Shown: positions 49,373 to 59,265, numbered from the stretch's first letter. The stretch: DNA of 64,000 nucleotides from Ancrocorticia sp039812645 (GCA_039812645.1 JBDIAV010000001.1:1-64000); one strand, 5' to 3'. Numbers and translations: made by a program. Notes: a model not told the origin generated them from the sequence alone.

Positions 49373-51661
49373 ATGAGCGAGAATCAAACACCTCGGGTGA
49401 GGTCTCGAATGGCTTGGCTGACGGGCCGGGGTGCGCCGCAGATTCCGGCGGTGTTGGAGCCCCTCATGCGTGCGCTGGGCACCAAGAACGTTGACAAGGC
49501 GCGCATCATCCACGCCTTCGATATTGCCAACGAGTGCCATGCTGGCCAGATCCGTAAATCTGGGGAACCCTACATTACCCATCCGGTGGCTGTTGCGACG
49601 ATCCTTGCCGAACTCGGTATGGACGAAGACACCATCGTGGGTGCGCTGCTTCACGACACTGTGGAGGATACTGGCTACACCTTAGCTGAGGTCCGCAAGG
49701 AGTTTGGACCCACGGTTGAGCTGCTCGTTGACGGCGTGACCAAGCTCGACAAGGTGGAATACGGCGAGGCGGCACAGGCGGAAACCGTACGCAAGATGGT
49801 CATCGCGATGTCGAAGGACATCCGGGTCCTGCTTATTAAGCTGGCTGACCGTCTCCACAATGCTCGCACCTGGAAGTACGTCAACCCCGAGAGTGCCAAG
49901 AAGAAGGCGTACGAAACTCTCGAAATCTATGCGCCGTTGGCTCATCGTCTGGGCATGAACTCCATCAAATGGGAGCTGGAAGACCTTTCGTTTAAGGCGA
50001 TGTATCCCGCGGTATATACCGAGATCGAGCGTCTTGTTACGGAACGGACGCCCGCGCGCGAGGCCTACATCCTCGAGATCAAGGAGATGCTGGAGAAGGA
50101 GCTGAAGACTGCGCATATTAAGTGCACGATTACCGGGCGTCCCAAGCACTTCTATTCGATTTACCAGAAGATGATTCTGCGGGGGAAGGACTTCGAGGAT
50201 ATTTACGACCTCGTCGGCATTCGTGTGCTGGTCGAGACTATCCCGGATTGTTACGCAACTCTCGGTGTTACCAATACACTCTTTACGCCTATTCAGGGGC
50301 GCATCAAAGATTATATTTCTGCCCCGAAGTTCAACCTCTACCAGTCGATTCACACGACCGTGATCGGACCGGGAGGGCGCTCACTTGAGGTCCAGATCCG
50401 TACTTATGATATGCACCGGCGTGCAGAGTACGGAGTTGCCGCCCATTGGCGCTATAAGGAGAACGTCAAGGCAGGGGACGCCAACCCTGAGACCTCTGAG
50501 AAGGACACCCAGCTCAACTGGCTACGCCAGCTGGTGGACTGGCAGCGCGAAACTGCCGATCCCACCGAGTTCCTTGATTCGCTGCGCTACGAGATCTCGG
50601 GCAACCAGGTCTACGTCTTTACGCCCAAGGGTGAGGTGATGGAATTGCCGGCGGGCTCCACGCCGGTCGATTTTGCCTACGGCGTGCATACCGAGGTAGG
50701 TCACCGCACGGTGGGTGCCCGTGTGAATGATCGTCTCGTGACGCTCGATCACCGACTGGAATCTGGGGATACCGTCGAGATCATCACGGCCAAGGGCGCG
50801 GACAATGGGCCCTCGCAGGGATGGTTGGATTTTGTCGCGTCCCAGCGTGCCAAGTCGAAGATCAAGGCGTGGTTCAAGCATTCGCGTCGTGACGAAGCAG
50901 TGGACATCGGCAAGGAGAAACTCGCCAAGGCTATCCGTCGTCGTAACCAGCCGCTACAGCGGCTCATGAGCCACGACACCCTGCGGGCCGTGGCTCAGGA
51001 CCTCTCGCGTGAGGGCGTCACCGAGCTATATGCGGCTATCGGCGAAGGAGCTATCTCCGCCGAGACGGTGGTCCGGCGGCTGATCATGTCGCAGGGCGGC
51101 GAAGCGGGCGTGGAAGAGACACTCGCCGAGGCCGTCACGCCAACGCGCATCCAACATCGCCGCTCCGATGGTGGTGACAGCGCCGTTGTAGTGCAGTCCC
51201 TTGAATCCACCGATGTGCTGGTCAAGCTTGCCAAGTGCTGCACGCCAGTACCACCGGATAAGATCGTTGCCTTCGTGACCCGCGGTAACGGACTTTCCGT
51301 CCACCGTGCCGATTGCTCGAACGTTACGTCGCTACGACGCGAGCCCGAGCGTTTTATCGACGTGGCGTGGTCCGATAGTGCGGACGCGGTATTCCTTGTC
51401 CAGGTTCAGGTTGAAGCACTTGATCGCCAGGGGCTGCTGCATGACATTTCCCGTGTTCTCAACGAGAATGGCGTGAATCTGCTTCAGGCTACGATGTCGA
51501 CGTCCAAGGAACGTGTGGCGAAGTCCCACTTTGTGTTTGAAATGGCCGATCCCCGCCACCTCCAGACTGTACTGCGGGAGATGCGTAAGATCGAGGGCGT
51601 TTACGACGCCTACCGCGTTACAGGGTCGAAGAAGGCAGAGAACCGGCGCGTACGGCGGTAG
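49373..51661 (+). CDS. relA: Bifunctional (p)ppGpp synthetase/hydrolase
   Basis: A 762-residue Rel enzyme that makes and degrades the alarmone (p)ppGpp. Order: HD hydrolase domain (HDTVED at 94-99, so hydrolysis is intact), RelA synthetase with GRPKHFYSIYQKM and EVQIRT, TGS domain (about 405-465), zinc-finger region with AKCCTPVPPD, and a C-terminal ACT domain. ATG 49373 follows GGGGGAG. Its stop codon touches the stop of the convergent AbiEi-like gene. Confidence 0.96.
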   Translation: MSENQTPRVRSRMAWLTGRGAPQIPAVLEPLMRALGTKNVDKARIIHAFDIANECHAGQIRKSGEPYITHPVAVATILAELGMDEDTIVGALLHDTVEDTGYTLAEVRKEFGPTVELLVDGVTKLDKVEYGEAAQAETVRKMVIAMSKDIRVLLIKLADRLHNARTWKYVNPESAKKKAYETLEIYAPLAHRLGMNSIKWELEDLSFKAMYPAVYTEIERLVTERTPAREAYILEIKEMLEKELKTAHIKCTITGRPKHFYSIYQKMILRGKDFEDIYDLVGIRVLVETIPDCYATLGVTNTLFTPIQGRIKDYISAPKFNLYQSIHTTVIGPGGRSLEVQIRTYDMHRRAEYGVAAHWRYKENVKAGDANPETSEKDTQLNWLRQLVDWQRETADPTEFLDSLRYEISGNQVYVFTPKGEVMELPAGSTPVDFAYGVHTEVGHRTVGARVNDRLVTLDHRLESGDTVEIITAKGADNGPSQGWLDFVASQRAKSKIKAWFKHSRRDEAVDIGKEKLAKAIRRRNQPLQRLMSHDTLRAVAQDLSREGVTELYAAIGEGAISAETVVRRLIMSQGGEAGVEETLAEAVTPTRIQHRRSDGGDSAVVVQSLESTDVLVKLAKCCTPVPPDKIVAFVTRGNGLSVHRADCSNVTSLRREPERFIDVAWSDSADAVFLVQVQVEALDRQGLLHDISRVLNENGVNLLQATMSTSKERVAKSHFVFEMADPRHLQTVLREMRKIEGVYDAYRVTGSKKAENRRVRR

Positions 51662-52222
51662 TTAGTACGCTCCCGCGGCAGTAATTAATTGTTGTGTGCG
51701 CCAGCTGAGGTACTCGGTAAGTTGAGGGATCATCTGGCGCGCCCGCGGAAGATGACGACGGCCTTGTTCGTGACGCAGCTGCTCGGCAATTTCGTCGAGG
51801 TGAACGTGTCCTCCGATCATGGCGAGAATACCCTCAATGGCCACGTCTGGGCTTTCGAGGAGTAGGAGGTCTGCCGCGGTGCGGGCCGGAGTTGTCACCT
51901 GTACCCCGCCGATGACCGCCGTAAATTCCGGTGGGATAACGCGCCGAAAGCTCGCCGGATACTTAGCCTTCGACGGATGGGCAGCATACACGTGTGGCAT
52001 TCGATCGGACGGCCACCAACCGGTATAAACCCACACGGCGGAAAATGTTACCGCCGTAAAAGGTGAGGGGAGTAGCGGAGCGAGTAATGCGCCACGAAGA
52101 GCGGGGCTTGCGGCTACATCCATGGGCGCAACGAGCCCCGGAGCATATTCGATCAGCAATCCGTCTCGAATGAGTGCCCTCTGAGTATTCGACAGGGGAG
52201 GAACGTCACGCCAGGTTGTCAT
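51662..52222 (-). CDS. AbiEi antitoxin-like protein
   Basis: A 186-residue protein. The segment VIGGVQVTTPARTAADLLLL at about 111-130 is the signature of the AbiEi-type antitoxin family, which often acts as DNA-binding regulators; an N-terminal part with RDGLLIEYAPGLVAPMDVA resembles the family wing region. There is no AbiEii-like toxin gene beside it, so it is an orphan or a stand-alone regulator. Its stop abuts the relA stop with no gap. Confidence 0.55.
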   Translation of the reverse strand: MTTWRDVPPLSNTQRALIRDGLLIEYAPGLVAPMDVAASPALRGALLAPLLPSPFTAVTFSAVWVYTGWWPSDRMPHVYAAHPSKAKYPASFRRVIPPEFTAVIGGVQVTTPARTAADLLLLESPDVAIEGILAMIGGHVHLDEIAEQLRHEQGRRHLPRARQMIPQLTEYLSWRTQQLITAAGAY

Positions 52223-52244
52223 GCCTCATTCATACCGCACAAAG

Positions 52245-52294
52245 CGGGAGGGTGACTTTTCCACAGCGTGGGCTGTGGAAAAGTCACCCTCCCG
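52245..52294. terminator. 23-bp hairpin between AbiEi-like and DUF349 genes
   Basis: CGGGAGGGTGACTTTTCCAC plus AGC and its perfect complement form a 23-bp stem with loop GTGG. It lies 16 bases downstream of the DUF349 gene (minus strand) and just upstream of the AbiEi-like gene. The minus-strand exit reads GCTTTGTGCGG, weakly T-rich. It should stop DUF349 transcripts from entering the next gene. Confidence 0.75.
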
Positions 52295-52309
52295 GTTATC
52301 TAGGGCTTG

Positions 52310-53665
52310 TTACAGGTCCTTCGTGACCTGGTCGAGCCATGCCTGACGTGCCGCACGATCTTCGCTCAGCGAGGCAACCTTCTTGGCATCGCCATCAGCC
52401 TCAGCAGCGGCGATCTGATCGTCAAGCTCGGCGATCAAGTGCTCAAGCTGAGCCGCCATGCCATCGGCACGCTGCTTCTTTTGCGGATCGCTCCGACGCC
52501 ACTTCTCGGCCTCTGCATTTCGAACAGCATCTTCGATTTGGCGTAGACGGCCTTCGGTACGGCTGATATCCGCACGCGGCACCATACCGATGGTTTCCCA
52601 CCGGTCTTGGATATCGTGCAGGGCAGCGCGCGCGGCTTCAAGATCCTTGACGGGAAGAATAGCCTCCGCCTCGTCAATGAGAGCAAGCTTGGCCTGAAGA
52701 TTCTCATTGAAGACTTCGTCGCGTGCGGCATAGTGGGCCGAACGAGCATCGAAGAACTTCTGTTGCGCGGAGCGGAAACGCTCCCACAGCTTGTCGTCTT
52801 CCTTCCGAGCCGCGTGGCCAGCCTGACGCCAATCGTCCATCAGCGCGCGGAACTGCGCTGCCGTGGTGTTCCAATCTGTGGAATCGGACAGTGCCTCGGC
52901 CTGGGCGATGAGAGCGTTCTTTCGGGTCACGACCTCGGAGCGCTCACTCTCCAACGCAGAGAAATGCTGGCGACGCAGACGATCAAACTGGCTGCGGGCC
53001 TTCGAGTAACGCTGCCACAGACCTTCCTCGGTGGGACGGTCAATACGGGGACCACCCTTTTGGGCGCTCTTCCACTGTTCGAAGATTTGCCCTAGCTCAT
53101 CGCGGGAGTTGCGCCAGTGAATCTTTGAGGGATCCGTATTTGCGATCTCCTCAGCGCGCTCAATGAGCGCCGTACGCTCGGCGATAGCCTGGGCCTTGGC
53201 TTCCTCGCGCTTGGCAGCAGCCTCGGCTGCACGAGCGGTAGCCCGCTCCTTAAGGCTAGAAATGCGGGTGCGCAGTGCCTCAACATCACCAACAACAGCC
53301 GGTTCGACGAGCTGCTCATCAAGGGCCTTGAGGGAGGATGTCGCTTCCTCCGGGCTGATGTTGTCCATACGCGACTCCAGCAGAGTGATCTGCGCGGCGA
53401 GGTCAAGGTAACGGCGTACGTACAGGCTCAGAGCGTCTTCGGTGGAACCGCCGACCGCGTACTGGCCAACAATCCGTTCGCCGGAATCGGAACGCAACCA
53501 CACGTTGCCTTCACTATCCACCCGACCCCAGGCTGCCGCCTGAGCTGCTGCTGCTTGGTCGAGGGGAGCCGGAGCGGGTGTTGCCGCCGCGGCGGCCGGC
53601 GCTGCCGGACGGGGACGCGGGATCGGCCGAGGCGTCGGCTTGGGGGTGGGAGTGGACTCACTCAT
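52310..53665 (-). CDS. DUF349 repeat protein
   Basis: A 451-residue largely helical protein. After a Pro/Ala-rich N-terminus (1-45) it carries several DUF349 repeats, each with a W-x-x-x-x-x-A-R-K/E-x-D-x-x-L-W-x-R-F style core (for example QAGHAARKEDDKLWERFRSA), forming a long coiled array. The function is unknown; related proteins may bind nucleic acid or cell-division partners. ATG 53665 is chosen with AAGGAG upstream; the longer open frame has no family sequence. It is divergent from the metallo-hydrolase. Confidence 0.85.
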   Translation of the reverse strand: MSESTPTPKPTPRPIPRPRPAAPAAAAATPAPAPLDQAAAAQAAAWGRVDSEGNVWLRSDSGERIVGQYAVGGSTEDALSLYVRRYLDLAAQITLLESRMDNISPEEATSSLKALDEQLVEPAVVGDVEALRTRISSLKERATARAAEAAAKREEAKAQAIAERTALIERAEEIANTDPSKIHWRNSRDELGQIFEQWKSAQKGGPRIDRPTEEGLWQRYSKARSQFDRLRRQHFSALESERSEVVTRKNALIAQAEALSDSTDWNTTAAQFRALMDDWRQAGHAARKEDDKLWERFRSAQQKFFDARSAHYAARDEVFNENLQAKLALIDEAEAILPVKDLEAARAALHDIQDRWETIGMVPRADISRTEGRLRQIEDAVRNAEAEKWRRSDPQKKQRADGMAAQLEHLIAELDDQIAAAEADGDAKKVASLSEDRAARQAWLDQVTKDL

Positions 53666-53795
53666 CTGGTGCTCCTTGGTGGAGACGGCGCCGGGCGGCA
53701 CCGTGCGTAACAAACTTGGCAACAGTCTACGACGTTTCGCAGACGGTGAGGCACGGCGTCTAGCGCGTGGAGAACTTGCCCGATAGCGTGGGACC

Positions 53796-54527
53796 ATGAT
53801 CTTTCTGCGCTACTCCGAAACACTCATTGAGGCCAATTGTTACATTCTTTCTGACGAAACGGCGAGGAAAGCGCTGGTTGTTGATCCCGGAGCGGGAAGC
53901 GCGGCGTGGGTAAGGCGCACGTTAGAGGACCGTGAACTCGAATTAGCAGCGGTGCTGTGCACGCACGGACATGCAGATCACGTGTGGGATGCGGGAGTTG
54001 TGGCGGGCGACGACGTCGTCGTTTACCTTCCCGAACCCGACCTGTATCGTCTCGAAAATCCTGCGATTTACACGGCGGTGTTCACCCAGTTTTTCGTCTC
54101 GTATTCAGGACATGAGTGGATGGCCCCCGCGCGAAGTGAGGCATTGCCGCAAGAGTTCTACAAGGAGGGAGGTGCCGAAATCGTTCCGGGAATCCGTATC
54201 CGCGCTATTCCGGCTCCCGGACACTCCGAGGGATCGAGCGTCTTCCTGCTGGAGGGCCAGATTACGCAAGACCCCGAGGCGGTGCGACTTCCGGAGGGAT
54301 CTTTCGGCACTGAACTCATGCTCACAGGTGACGTGTTGTTTCGCGACGGCGTCGGCCGCACGGATCTGCCCGGCTCAGATCCAGCAGCCGCTCAGATCTC
54401 GTTGAGAAATCTCGCTCAAACCATTGCCCCGGCTCGCGTCTTCTTTCCGGGGCACGGAGGTCCATCAACGATGGGGCGTGAGTTGCGTCATTCTCCGTAT
54501 CTCCGGGAGGCTGTGAACAGCCAGTAA
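53796..54527 (+). CDS. Metallo-beta-lactamase-fold hydrolase (glyoxalase II-like)
   Basis: A 243-residue MBL-fold enzyme with the zinc motif THGHADH at 56-62 and later His/Asp ligands in PAPGHSEGS, MLTGDVLF and FPGHGG. Members cut thioesters such as S-lactoyl derivatives. No signal peptide. It is placed before hisS, as in many actinobacteria. ATG 53796. Confidence 0.87.
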   Translation: MIFLRYSETLIEANCYILSDETARKALVVDPGAGSAAWVRRTLEDRELELAAVLCTHGHADHVWDAGVVAGDDVVVYLPEPDLYRLENPAIYTAVFTQFFVSYSGHEWMAPARSEALPQEFYKEGGAEIVPGIRIRAIPAPGHSEGSSVFLLEGQITQDPEAVRLPEGSFGTELMLTGDVLFRDGVGRTDLPGSDPAAAQISLRNLAQTIAPARVFFPGHGGPSTMGRELRHSPYLREAVNSQ

Positions 54528-54586
54528 CTTGCTCACACTGTGCCCCGAGATGAGGAATCCGCGTTCGTCGTGAGAGAATATTCGTC

Positions 54587-55906
54587 ATGAAGATTGCCCC
54601 CCTTTCTGGATTTCCTGAGTGGCTGCCGGACGGCCGAATTGTTGAACAGCGCATCCTTGACACGTTGCGCCATACGTTCGAGGTGCACGGATTCTCTGGA
54701 ATTGAGACGCGCGCGGCGGAGCCGCTGGATCAACTGCTGCGCAAGGGTGAGACCTCCAAGGAGGTCTACCTTCTCAATCGCCTCCAGGGTGGGGACGCAC
54801 AGGACGCCGAACTCGGCCTCCACTTCGATCTCACGGTCCCGCTGGCCCGCTACGTGCTAGAGCACGCGGGCAAGCTTGATTTCCCCTTTAAGCGCTACCA
54901 GATCCAGAAGGTGTGGCGTGGTGAGCGTCCTCAGGATGGTCGCTTCCGCGAGTTTATTCAGGCGGACGTGGATGTCGTGGGCGCTGATACCCTCGCCTTC
55001 CACCACGAGATCGAGCTTCCACTTGTGATGGTGGACGCCCTGAACAAGCTGCCGATCCCGCAGGTGGTTGTCCGTGCCTCGAACCGCAAGGTGGCGCAGG
55101 GATTCTACGAGGCGATCGGCATCGAGGATGTTGCCGAGACGCTGCGCATTGTCGATAAGCTGGACAAGGTCGGCGGCAAGGCCGTGACAGAGATGCTGGC
55201 CGAGGGTGTGGGCGCCTCCGCGGAGCAGGCCCGCCTCGCGCTTGCTCTCGCTGAGATTTCGGGGACTGACGCTCGCGTCGCCGAGGAAATCCTCGCGCTA
55301 GGCCATACCTCCACCATGCTGGAGGAGGGCCTAGAAGAGCTCGTCGGCCTCATTGAAGGAGCGAATGAACTGTTGCCGGGCTCCGTCGTCGCAGATCTTA
55401 AGATTGCTCGCGGCCTGGACTACTACACGGGGTCCGTCTTCGAATCCACCATGATCGGACACGAGGATCTCGGCTCGGTGTGCTCAGGCGGCCGCTACGA
55501 CTCGCTCGTAAGCGACGGTAAGCGTACCTACCCGGGTGTCGGCCTCTCAATCGGTGTCTCGCGTATTATTTCGCGCGTCCTCTCACGTGGTCTCGTCACC
55601 CCCACTCGCAAGGTTCCCACCTGCGTTCTGGTGGCGGTGAACAACGAGGGGGAGCGCCGCCATGCCGAACTGACGGCCATGCAGCTGCGTCGCCGCGGGA
55701 TCCCCACAGATGTCTCTCCGGGGTCGCAGAAGTTTGGCAAGCAGATTCGATTTGCGGATCGTCGTGGTATCCCGTTCGTCTGGTTCAAGACGGACGAGGG
55801 CGAGCAGGTGAAGGATATTCGTTCGGGTGAACAGGTGACCGCTGACCCCACCACCTGGGAGCCCCCGGTCGCGGATCTCTTCCCGGAGTTGAATTCGAGT
55901 CTATGA
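54587..55906 (+). CDS. hisS: Histidyl-tRNA synthetase
   Basis: A 439-residue class II synthetase that charges tRNA-His. Motif 2 region KRYQIQKVWRGERPQDGRFR, HisA-type GLDYYTGSVFE and the anticodon-binding domain at the C-terminus are present. No T-box is visible in the 59-base upstream gap, and the ribosome-binding site is weak. Its stop overlaps the first GTPase gene by 4 bases. Confidence 0.95.
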   Translation: MKIAPLSGFPEWLPDGRIVEQRILDTLRHTFEVHGFSGIETRAAEPLDQLLRKGETSKEVYLLNRLQGGDAQDAELGLHFDLTVPLARYVLEHAGKLDFPFKRYQIQKVWRGERPQDGRFREFIQADVDVVGADTLAFHHEIELPLVMVDALNKLPIPQVVVRASNRKVAQGFYEAIGIEDVAETLRIVDKLDKVGGKAVTEMLAEGVGASAEQARLALALAEISGTDARVAEEILALGHTSTMLEEGLEELVGLIEGANELLPGSVVADLKIARGLDYYTGSVFESTMIGHEDLGSVCSGGRYDSLVSDGKRTYPGVGLSIGVSRIISRVLSRGLVTPTRKVPTCVLVAVNNEGERRHAELTAMQLRRRGIPTDVSPGSQKFGKQIRFADRRGIPFVWFKTDEGEQVKDIRSGEQVTADPTTWEPPVADLFPELNSSL

Positions 55907-57642
55907 GTATTCCCATCGTCAAAGGGCCGGACATGGCCGCGTCATTACGCGGACTGTGTGCGGCTCTCGAGCAGGCGCAGTTTCCCCTGCCGGGGTCGTA
56001 CGCGGAGTTTGGCCGGGATATCTGTGCTGATCTGATCCGCCAGCTTGAGGATTACATCCTCCCTCGTTACGACTCCCTGGACGCTCCGTTGCTCGCGGTG
56101 GTGGGTGGCCCAACCGGTGCGGGGAAGTCGCTGCTGGTCAACTCCTTGGTGCGCGAACATGTTGCTTCGTCCACGGCGATTAGGCCGACGACGAGGAGTC
56201 CACTGCTCGTCCACGCTCCCGGTGAGGGATCGTGGTTTGCCTCGCAACGCGTGCTGCCCGGTCTTGCCCGAGTGCGGGGTATCGGCGCGGTGGAGAACAA
56301 GGCCGGGGTACAAGGAGAGCTGCGGCTAGCCGAGCACGAGGGTGTACCCCGCGGGCTCGCCCTGCTGGATTCTCCGGATATCGATTCCGTTGTTGAGGAG
56401 AACCGTCGGCTTGCCGGGCAACTTCTCGCGGCGGCTGACCTGTGGATTTTTGTCACGACGGCGGCGCGCTACTCGGACGCTATCCCGTGGGCGCTACTGC
56501 AGGAGGCAGCGAACCGTGACATCGTCCTCGCCGTCGTTCTCAACCGCGTACCCTCCGGTGTGGGAACTCAGATTCGCCCCGACTTCGCACGTCGATTGAA
56601 CGAACGGGGCCTCGGATCGGCGCCTCTGTTCGTCGTCTCGGAAGCGGTAGATTCTGATGGACTCATACCGGAGGCGAATGTTGAATCGTTGCGGAGATGG
56701 CTACGTGGAATCACCGAGGATTCCGCGTCGCGGGCCTCCGTCGCCCGTCAGACACTTGCTGGCGCGGTGGATGCGCTGCTAGAGCGCGAGGACGATATCC
56801 TTACCGCTTTAGGTGAGCAACTTGCTCTGCGAGAGCGTATGGACCGGGACGTCGACGAGGTTTTCCGGGCGGGTGAGAAAACCGTTGCGGCCTCTGTAGA
56901 TGACGGAACGCTGCTGCGTGGAGAAGTACTTCAGCGCTGGCAGGAAATTGTTGGTACAGGCGACTGGATGCGCAAGCTGGAGAATGGCGTCTCCTCACTG
57001 CGCGATCGGGTCAGTGGTTGGTTCCGCGGCGGAGACAACGCCGCGAATCTTTCCGGTGTGGACAACGCGATCGAGGATTCGCTCATCACCATGCTGGTCA
57101 CGCAGGCGGAAGAGGCCCTTGCCGCCCTCGAGGATGAGTGGTTGGGCCGCCCGGAGGCTGTCAATGTGCTCACTGCGGCCCACATGAATGTGCGGTCGCC
57201 GAGCGAGAGGCAGGCGTCCGCGGCGTCCGCCGTGCGCGCCTGGCAGCGCGAGCTGGTGGAGATGGTCTCCTCAACCGGTCGCAACAAGAAGTCCACCGCC
57301 CGCATTCTCTCGGTGGGGGTCAACGTGGTGGGAGCGGCCCTCATGATTGCGGTATTTGCCTCCACCGCTGGCCTCACCGGCGGCGAGGTTGCCGTGGCCG
57401 GTGGCACCGCTGTGGTTGCGCAGCGTGTGCTGGAAGCGGTATTTGGTGACGATGCTGTCCGCAAGATGACCGCCCAGGCCAAGAACGATCTTGTTCAACG
57501 TACCCACGAGTTCCTTGCGGAGGATGCCCTTCCGTTCCGGGAATGCCTGGAGGTGCTGGAACTGGACGCATCCGTCAGCGCGCACATCAAGGAGAGTTTT
57601 GAGGAAGCGCGTCAGGCGCGAGGAAAGGAACGGCGTCGATGA
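55903..57642 (+). CDS. Dynamin-like/large GTPase, first of tandem pair
   Basis: A 579-residue P-loop protein. The P-loop GGPTGAGKS is at 68-76, followed by a Thr-rich switch (RPTTRSP), LLDSPDID as G3 and VLNRVP in place of the canonical NKxD. The C-terminal third is helical, with a hydrophobic Ala/Gly segment near 468-510 that could insert in membrane. This is the organisation of actinobacterial dynamin-like pairs. ATG 55903 overlaps hisS; the second GTPase gene overlaps its stop. Function inferred: membrane remodelling or repair. Confidence 0.7.
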   Translation: MSIPIVKGPDMAASLRGLCAALEQAQFPLPGSYAEFGRDICADLIRQLEDYILPRYDSLDAPLLAVVGGPTGAGKSLLVNSLVREHVASSTAIRPTTRSPLLVHAPGEGSWFASQRVLPGLARVRGIGAVENKAGVQGELRLAEHEGVPRGLALLDSPDIDSVVEENRRLAGQLLAAADLWIFVTTAARYSDAIPWALLQEAANRDIVLAVVLNRVPSGVGTQIRPDFARRLNERGLGSAPLFVVSEAVDSDGLIPEANVESLRRWLRGITEDSASRASVARQTLAGAVDALLEREDDILTALGEQLALRERMDRDVDEVFRAGEKTVAASVDDGTLLRGEVLQRWQEIVGTGDWMRKLENGVSSLRDRVSGWFRGGDNAANLSGVDNAIEDSLITMLVTQAEEALAALEDEWLGRPEAVNVLTAAHMNVRSPSERQASAASAVRAWQRELVEMVSSTGRNKKSTARILSVGVNVVGAALMIAVFASTAGLTGGEVAVAGGTAVVAQRVLEAVFGDDAVRKMTAQAKNDLVQRTHEFLAEDALPFRECLEVLELDASVSAHIKESFEEARQARGKERRR

Positions 57643-59237
57643 GCGCACTGACACTGCCCGAGGGCATTGAGACGCTCGAGCACGCCCTGAGGATCGGCGG
57701 GTCTCACCTACCTGGCGAGGCTGTCAACGGGACGCGGGATCTTCTTGAGAAGATTCACGAGCGTCGGGCGCGCGGCATGGACCATACCGTCGTTGCCTTT
57801 GCGGGTGCTACCGGCTCCGGTAAGTCGTCGCTGGTCAACACTGTCACCGCCACCGAATCTGCCACGGTCAGTGCTCTTCGCCCGACGACGTCGCGCGCAC
57901 TCGCCGTCGCTTCTGGTCCGGTGAGTGAGCTTCTTGACTGGCTGCAGGTCGGTGATCGAGTGATCTCTCGTTCCCTTCCGGGGTCTGCCGACTCCCAGCT
58001 TGTCATTGTCGACCTTCCGGATATTGACTCGACGGAGTTCGCTCATCGTGAGCTATCCGAACGTCTCATTGCGCGCGCCGACGTCGTCGTCTGGGTTCTT
58101 GACCCGCAGAAGTACGCCGATGCCGTGGTACACGAGGACTATCTTCGGGTCCTGGGGGAGCATTCGTCCTCGATGCTCATCGTCCTCAACCAGGTGGATC
58201 GGCTCTCTCATGAGGAACGTCCCCGGGTTATCGAAAACTTGGCCGAGATTCTTGAATCCGATGGCCTGCGCAGCCAGGTTCTAGAGACCTCGGCGCTGAC
58301 AGGCGAAGGTGTTGAAGCACTACGGCAAACCATCAAGGATGTCTCCGCCACAAAGCGAGCCGCTGTGGAGCGCCTTGCGGCGGATTTGCGTGACCGAGCC
58401 GAAGAGCTGTCCGCGCTGGTTCGGGCGGACGATGGCCGGTTGGAGGCGCCAGGAGAGCTGCTGCCTTTCGACGCCGTCGCTCTCAGTCTGATGGAGGCAT
58501 CGGGCGCGAAGGTTGTTTCCCAGACTGCTCAGGCCTCGTACCTTCACCGGGGCAAGCGGGCTACCGGCTGGTTGTTCACCTCGTGGGTGGGCGGTCGCAA
58601 GCCTGATCCGCTAGCCGCGCTACATCTGGCAGGGGAGTCTGGAGCGAGCACGGAGCATGTCGGTGCGAGCTCACTCATTCCGCTGGAACGGCAGCGCGCC
58701 GTAGCTAAGGCCGGGGTGCGTCGGTATGCGCAGAGCGCCGCCGAGAATCTTCCGCGCACCTGGCGTAGGGATGTGGTGACGGAGAGCGAGAAGCGTTCTG
58801 ATTCCCTTGTCGAGACCGCCGACTCGTTAATCATGAACTCCAATGTGGATTACAGTCGGCGCCCGGCGTGGTGGGGGTTCATGAAGCTTATCCAGTGGCT
58901 TGCCGGGCTTTCGGTGGTGGCCGGCGCGGGCTGGTTGCTGGCGCTGTGGATTGCCGGCGCCTTCCAGATCCTTCTGCCAGATCCGCCTTACGTGGGGCCG
59001 GTGGGATTGCCTACGGTCCTTCTTAGTGTGGGCCTGCTCATCGGGTGGCTTGCGGCACTCCTCAGCCGTTTCTTCCTCGGACGAGGCGCTCGAAAGACCG
59101 CACGTCGGGTGTCGAAGCATCTGGGCAAGGGGCTCTCGGCCGCCGCGCAGGACATGGTGGTGCAGCCGCTACGTGCCGATCTGGACAATTATGCAGCTTT
59201 CGTGAGCGATCTCGATAAGATCCGTACTGTGCGCTAG
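57639..59237 (+). CDS. GTPase with two membrane helices, second of tandem pair
   Basis: A 532-residue GTPase of the YfjP/dynamin-like group. The P-loop GATGSGKSS is at 56-64, G2 region ALRPTTSRA, G3 VDLPDID, G4 NQVD and G5 TSALTG. Two transmembrane helices lie at about 428-445 and 459-478 (WLAGLSVVAGAGWLLALW and PTVLLSVGLLIGWLAALL), anchoring it. It starts ATGA-overlapped with the first GTPase gene, so the two probably form one complex. Confidence 0.75.
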   Translation: MSALTLPEGIETLEHALRIGGSHLPGEAVNGTRDLLEKIHERRARGMDHTVVAFAGATGSGKSSLVNTVTATESATVSALRPTTSRALAVASGPVSELLDWLQVGDRVISRSLPGSADSQLVIVDLPDIDSTEFAHRELSERLIARADVVVWVLDPQKYADAVVHEDYLRVLGEHSSSMLIVLNQVDRLSHEERPRVIENLAEILESDGLRSQVLETSALTGEGVEALRQTIKDVSATKRAAVERLAADLRDRAEELSALVRADDGRLEAPGELLPFDAVALSLMEASGAKVVSQTAQASYLHRGKRATGWLFTSWVGGRKPDPLAALHLAGESGASTEHVGASSLIPLERQRAVAKAGVRRYAQSAAENLPRTWRRDVVTESEKRSDSLVETADSLIMNSNVDYSRRPAWWGFMKLIQWLAGLSVVAGAGWLLALWIAGAFQILLPDPPYVGPVGLPTVLLSVGLLIGWLAALLSRFFLGRGARKTARRVSKHLGKGLSAAAQDMVVQPLRADLDNYAAFVSDLDKIRTVR

Positions 59238-59265
59238 AGCACCGTCCACCCGACGCGGGTTTTCA

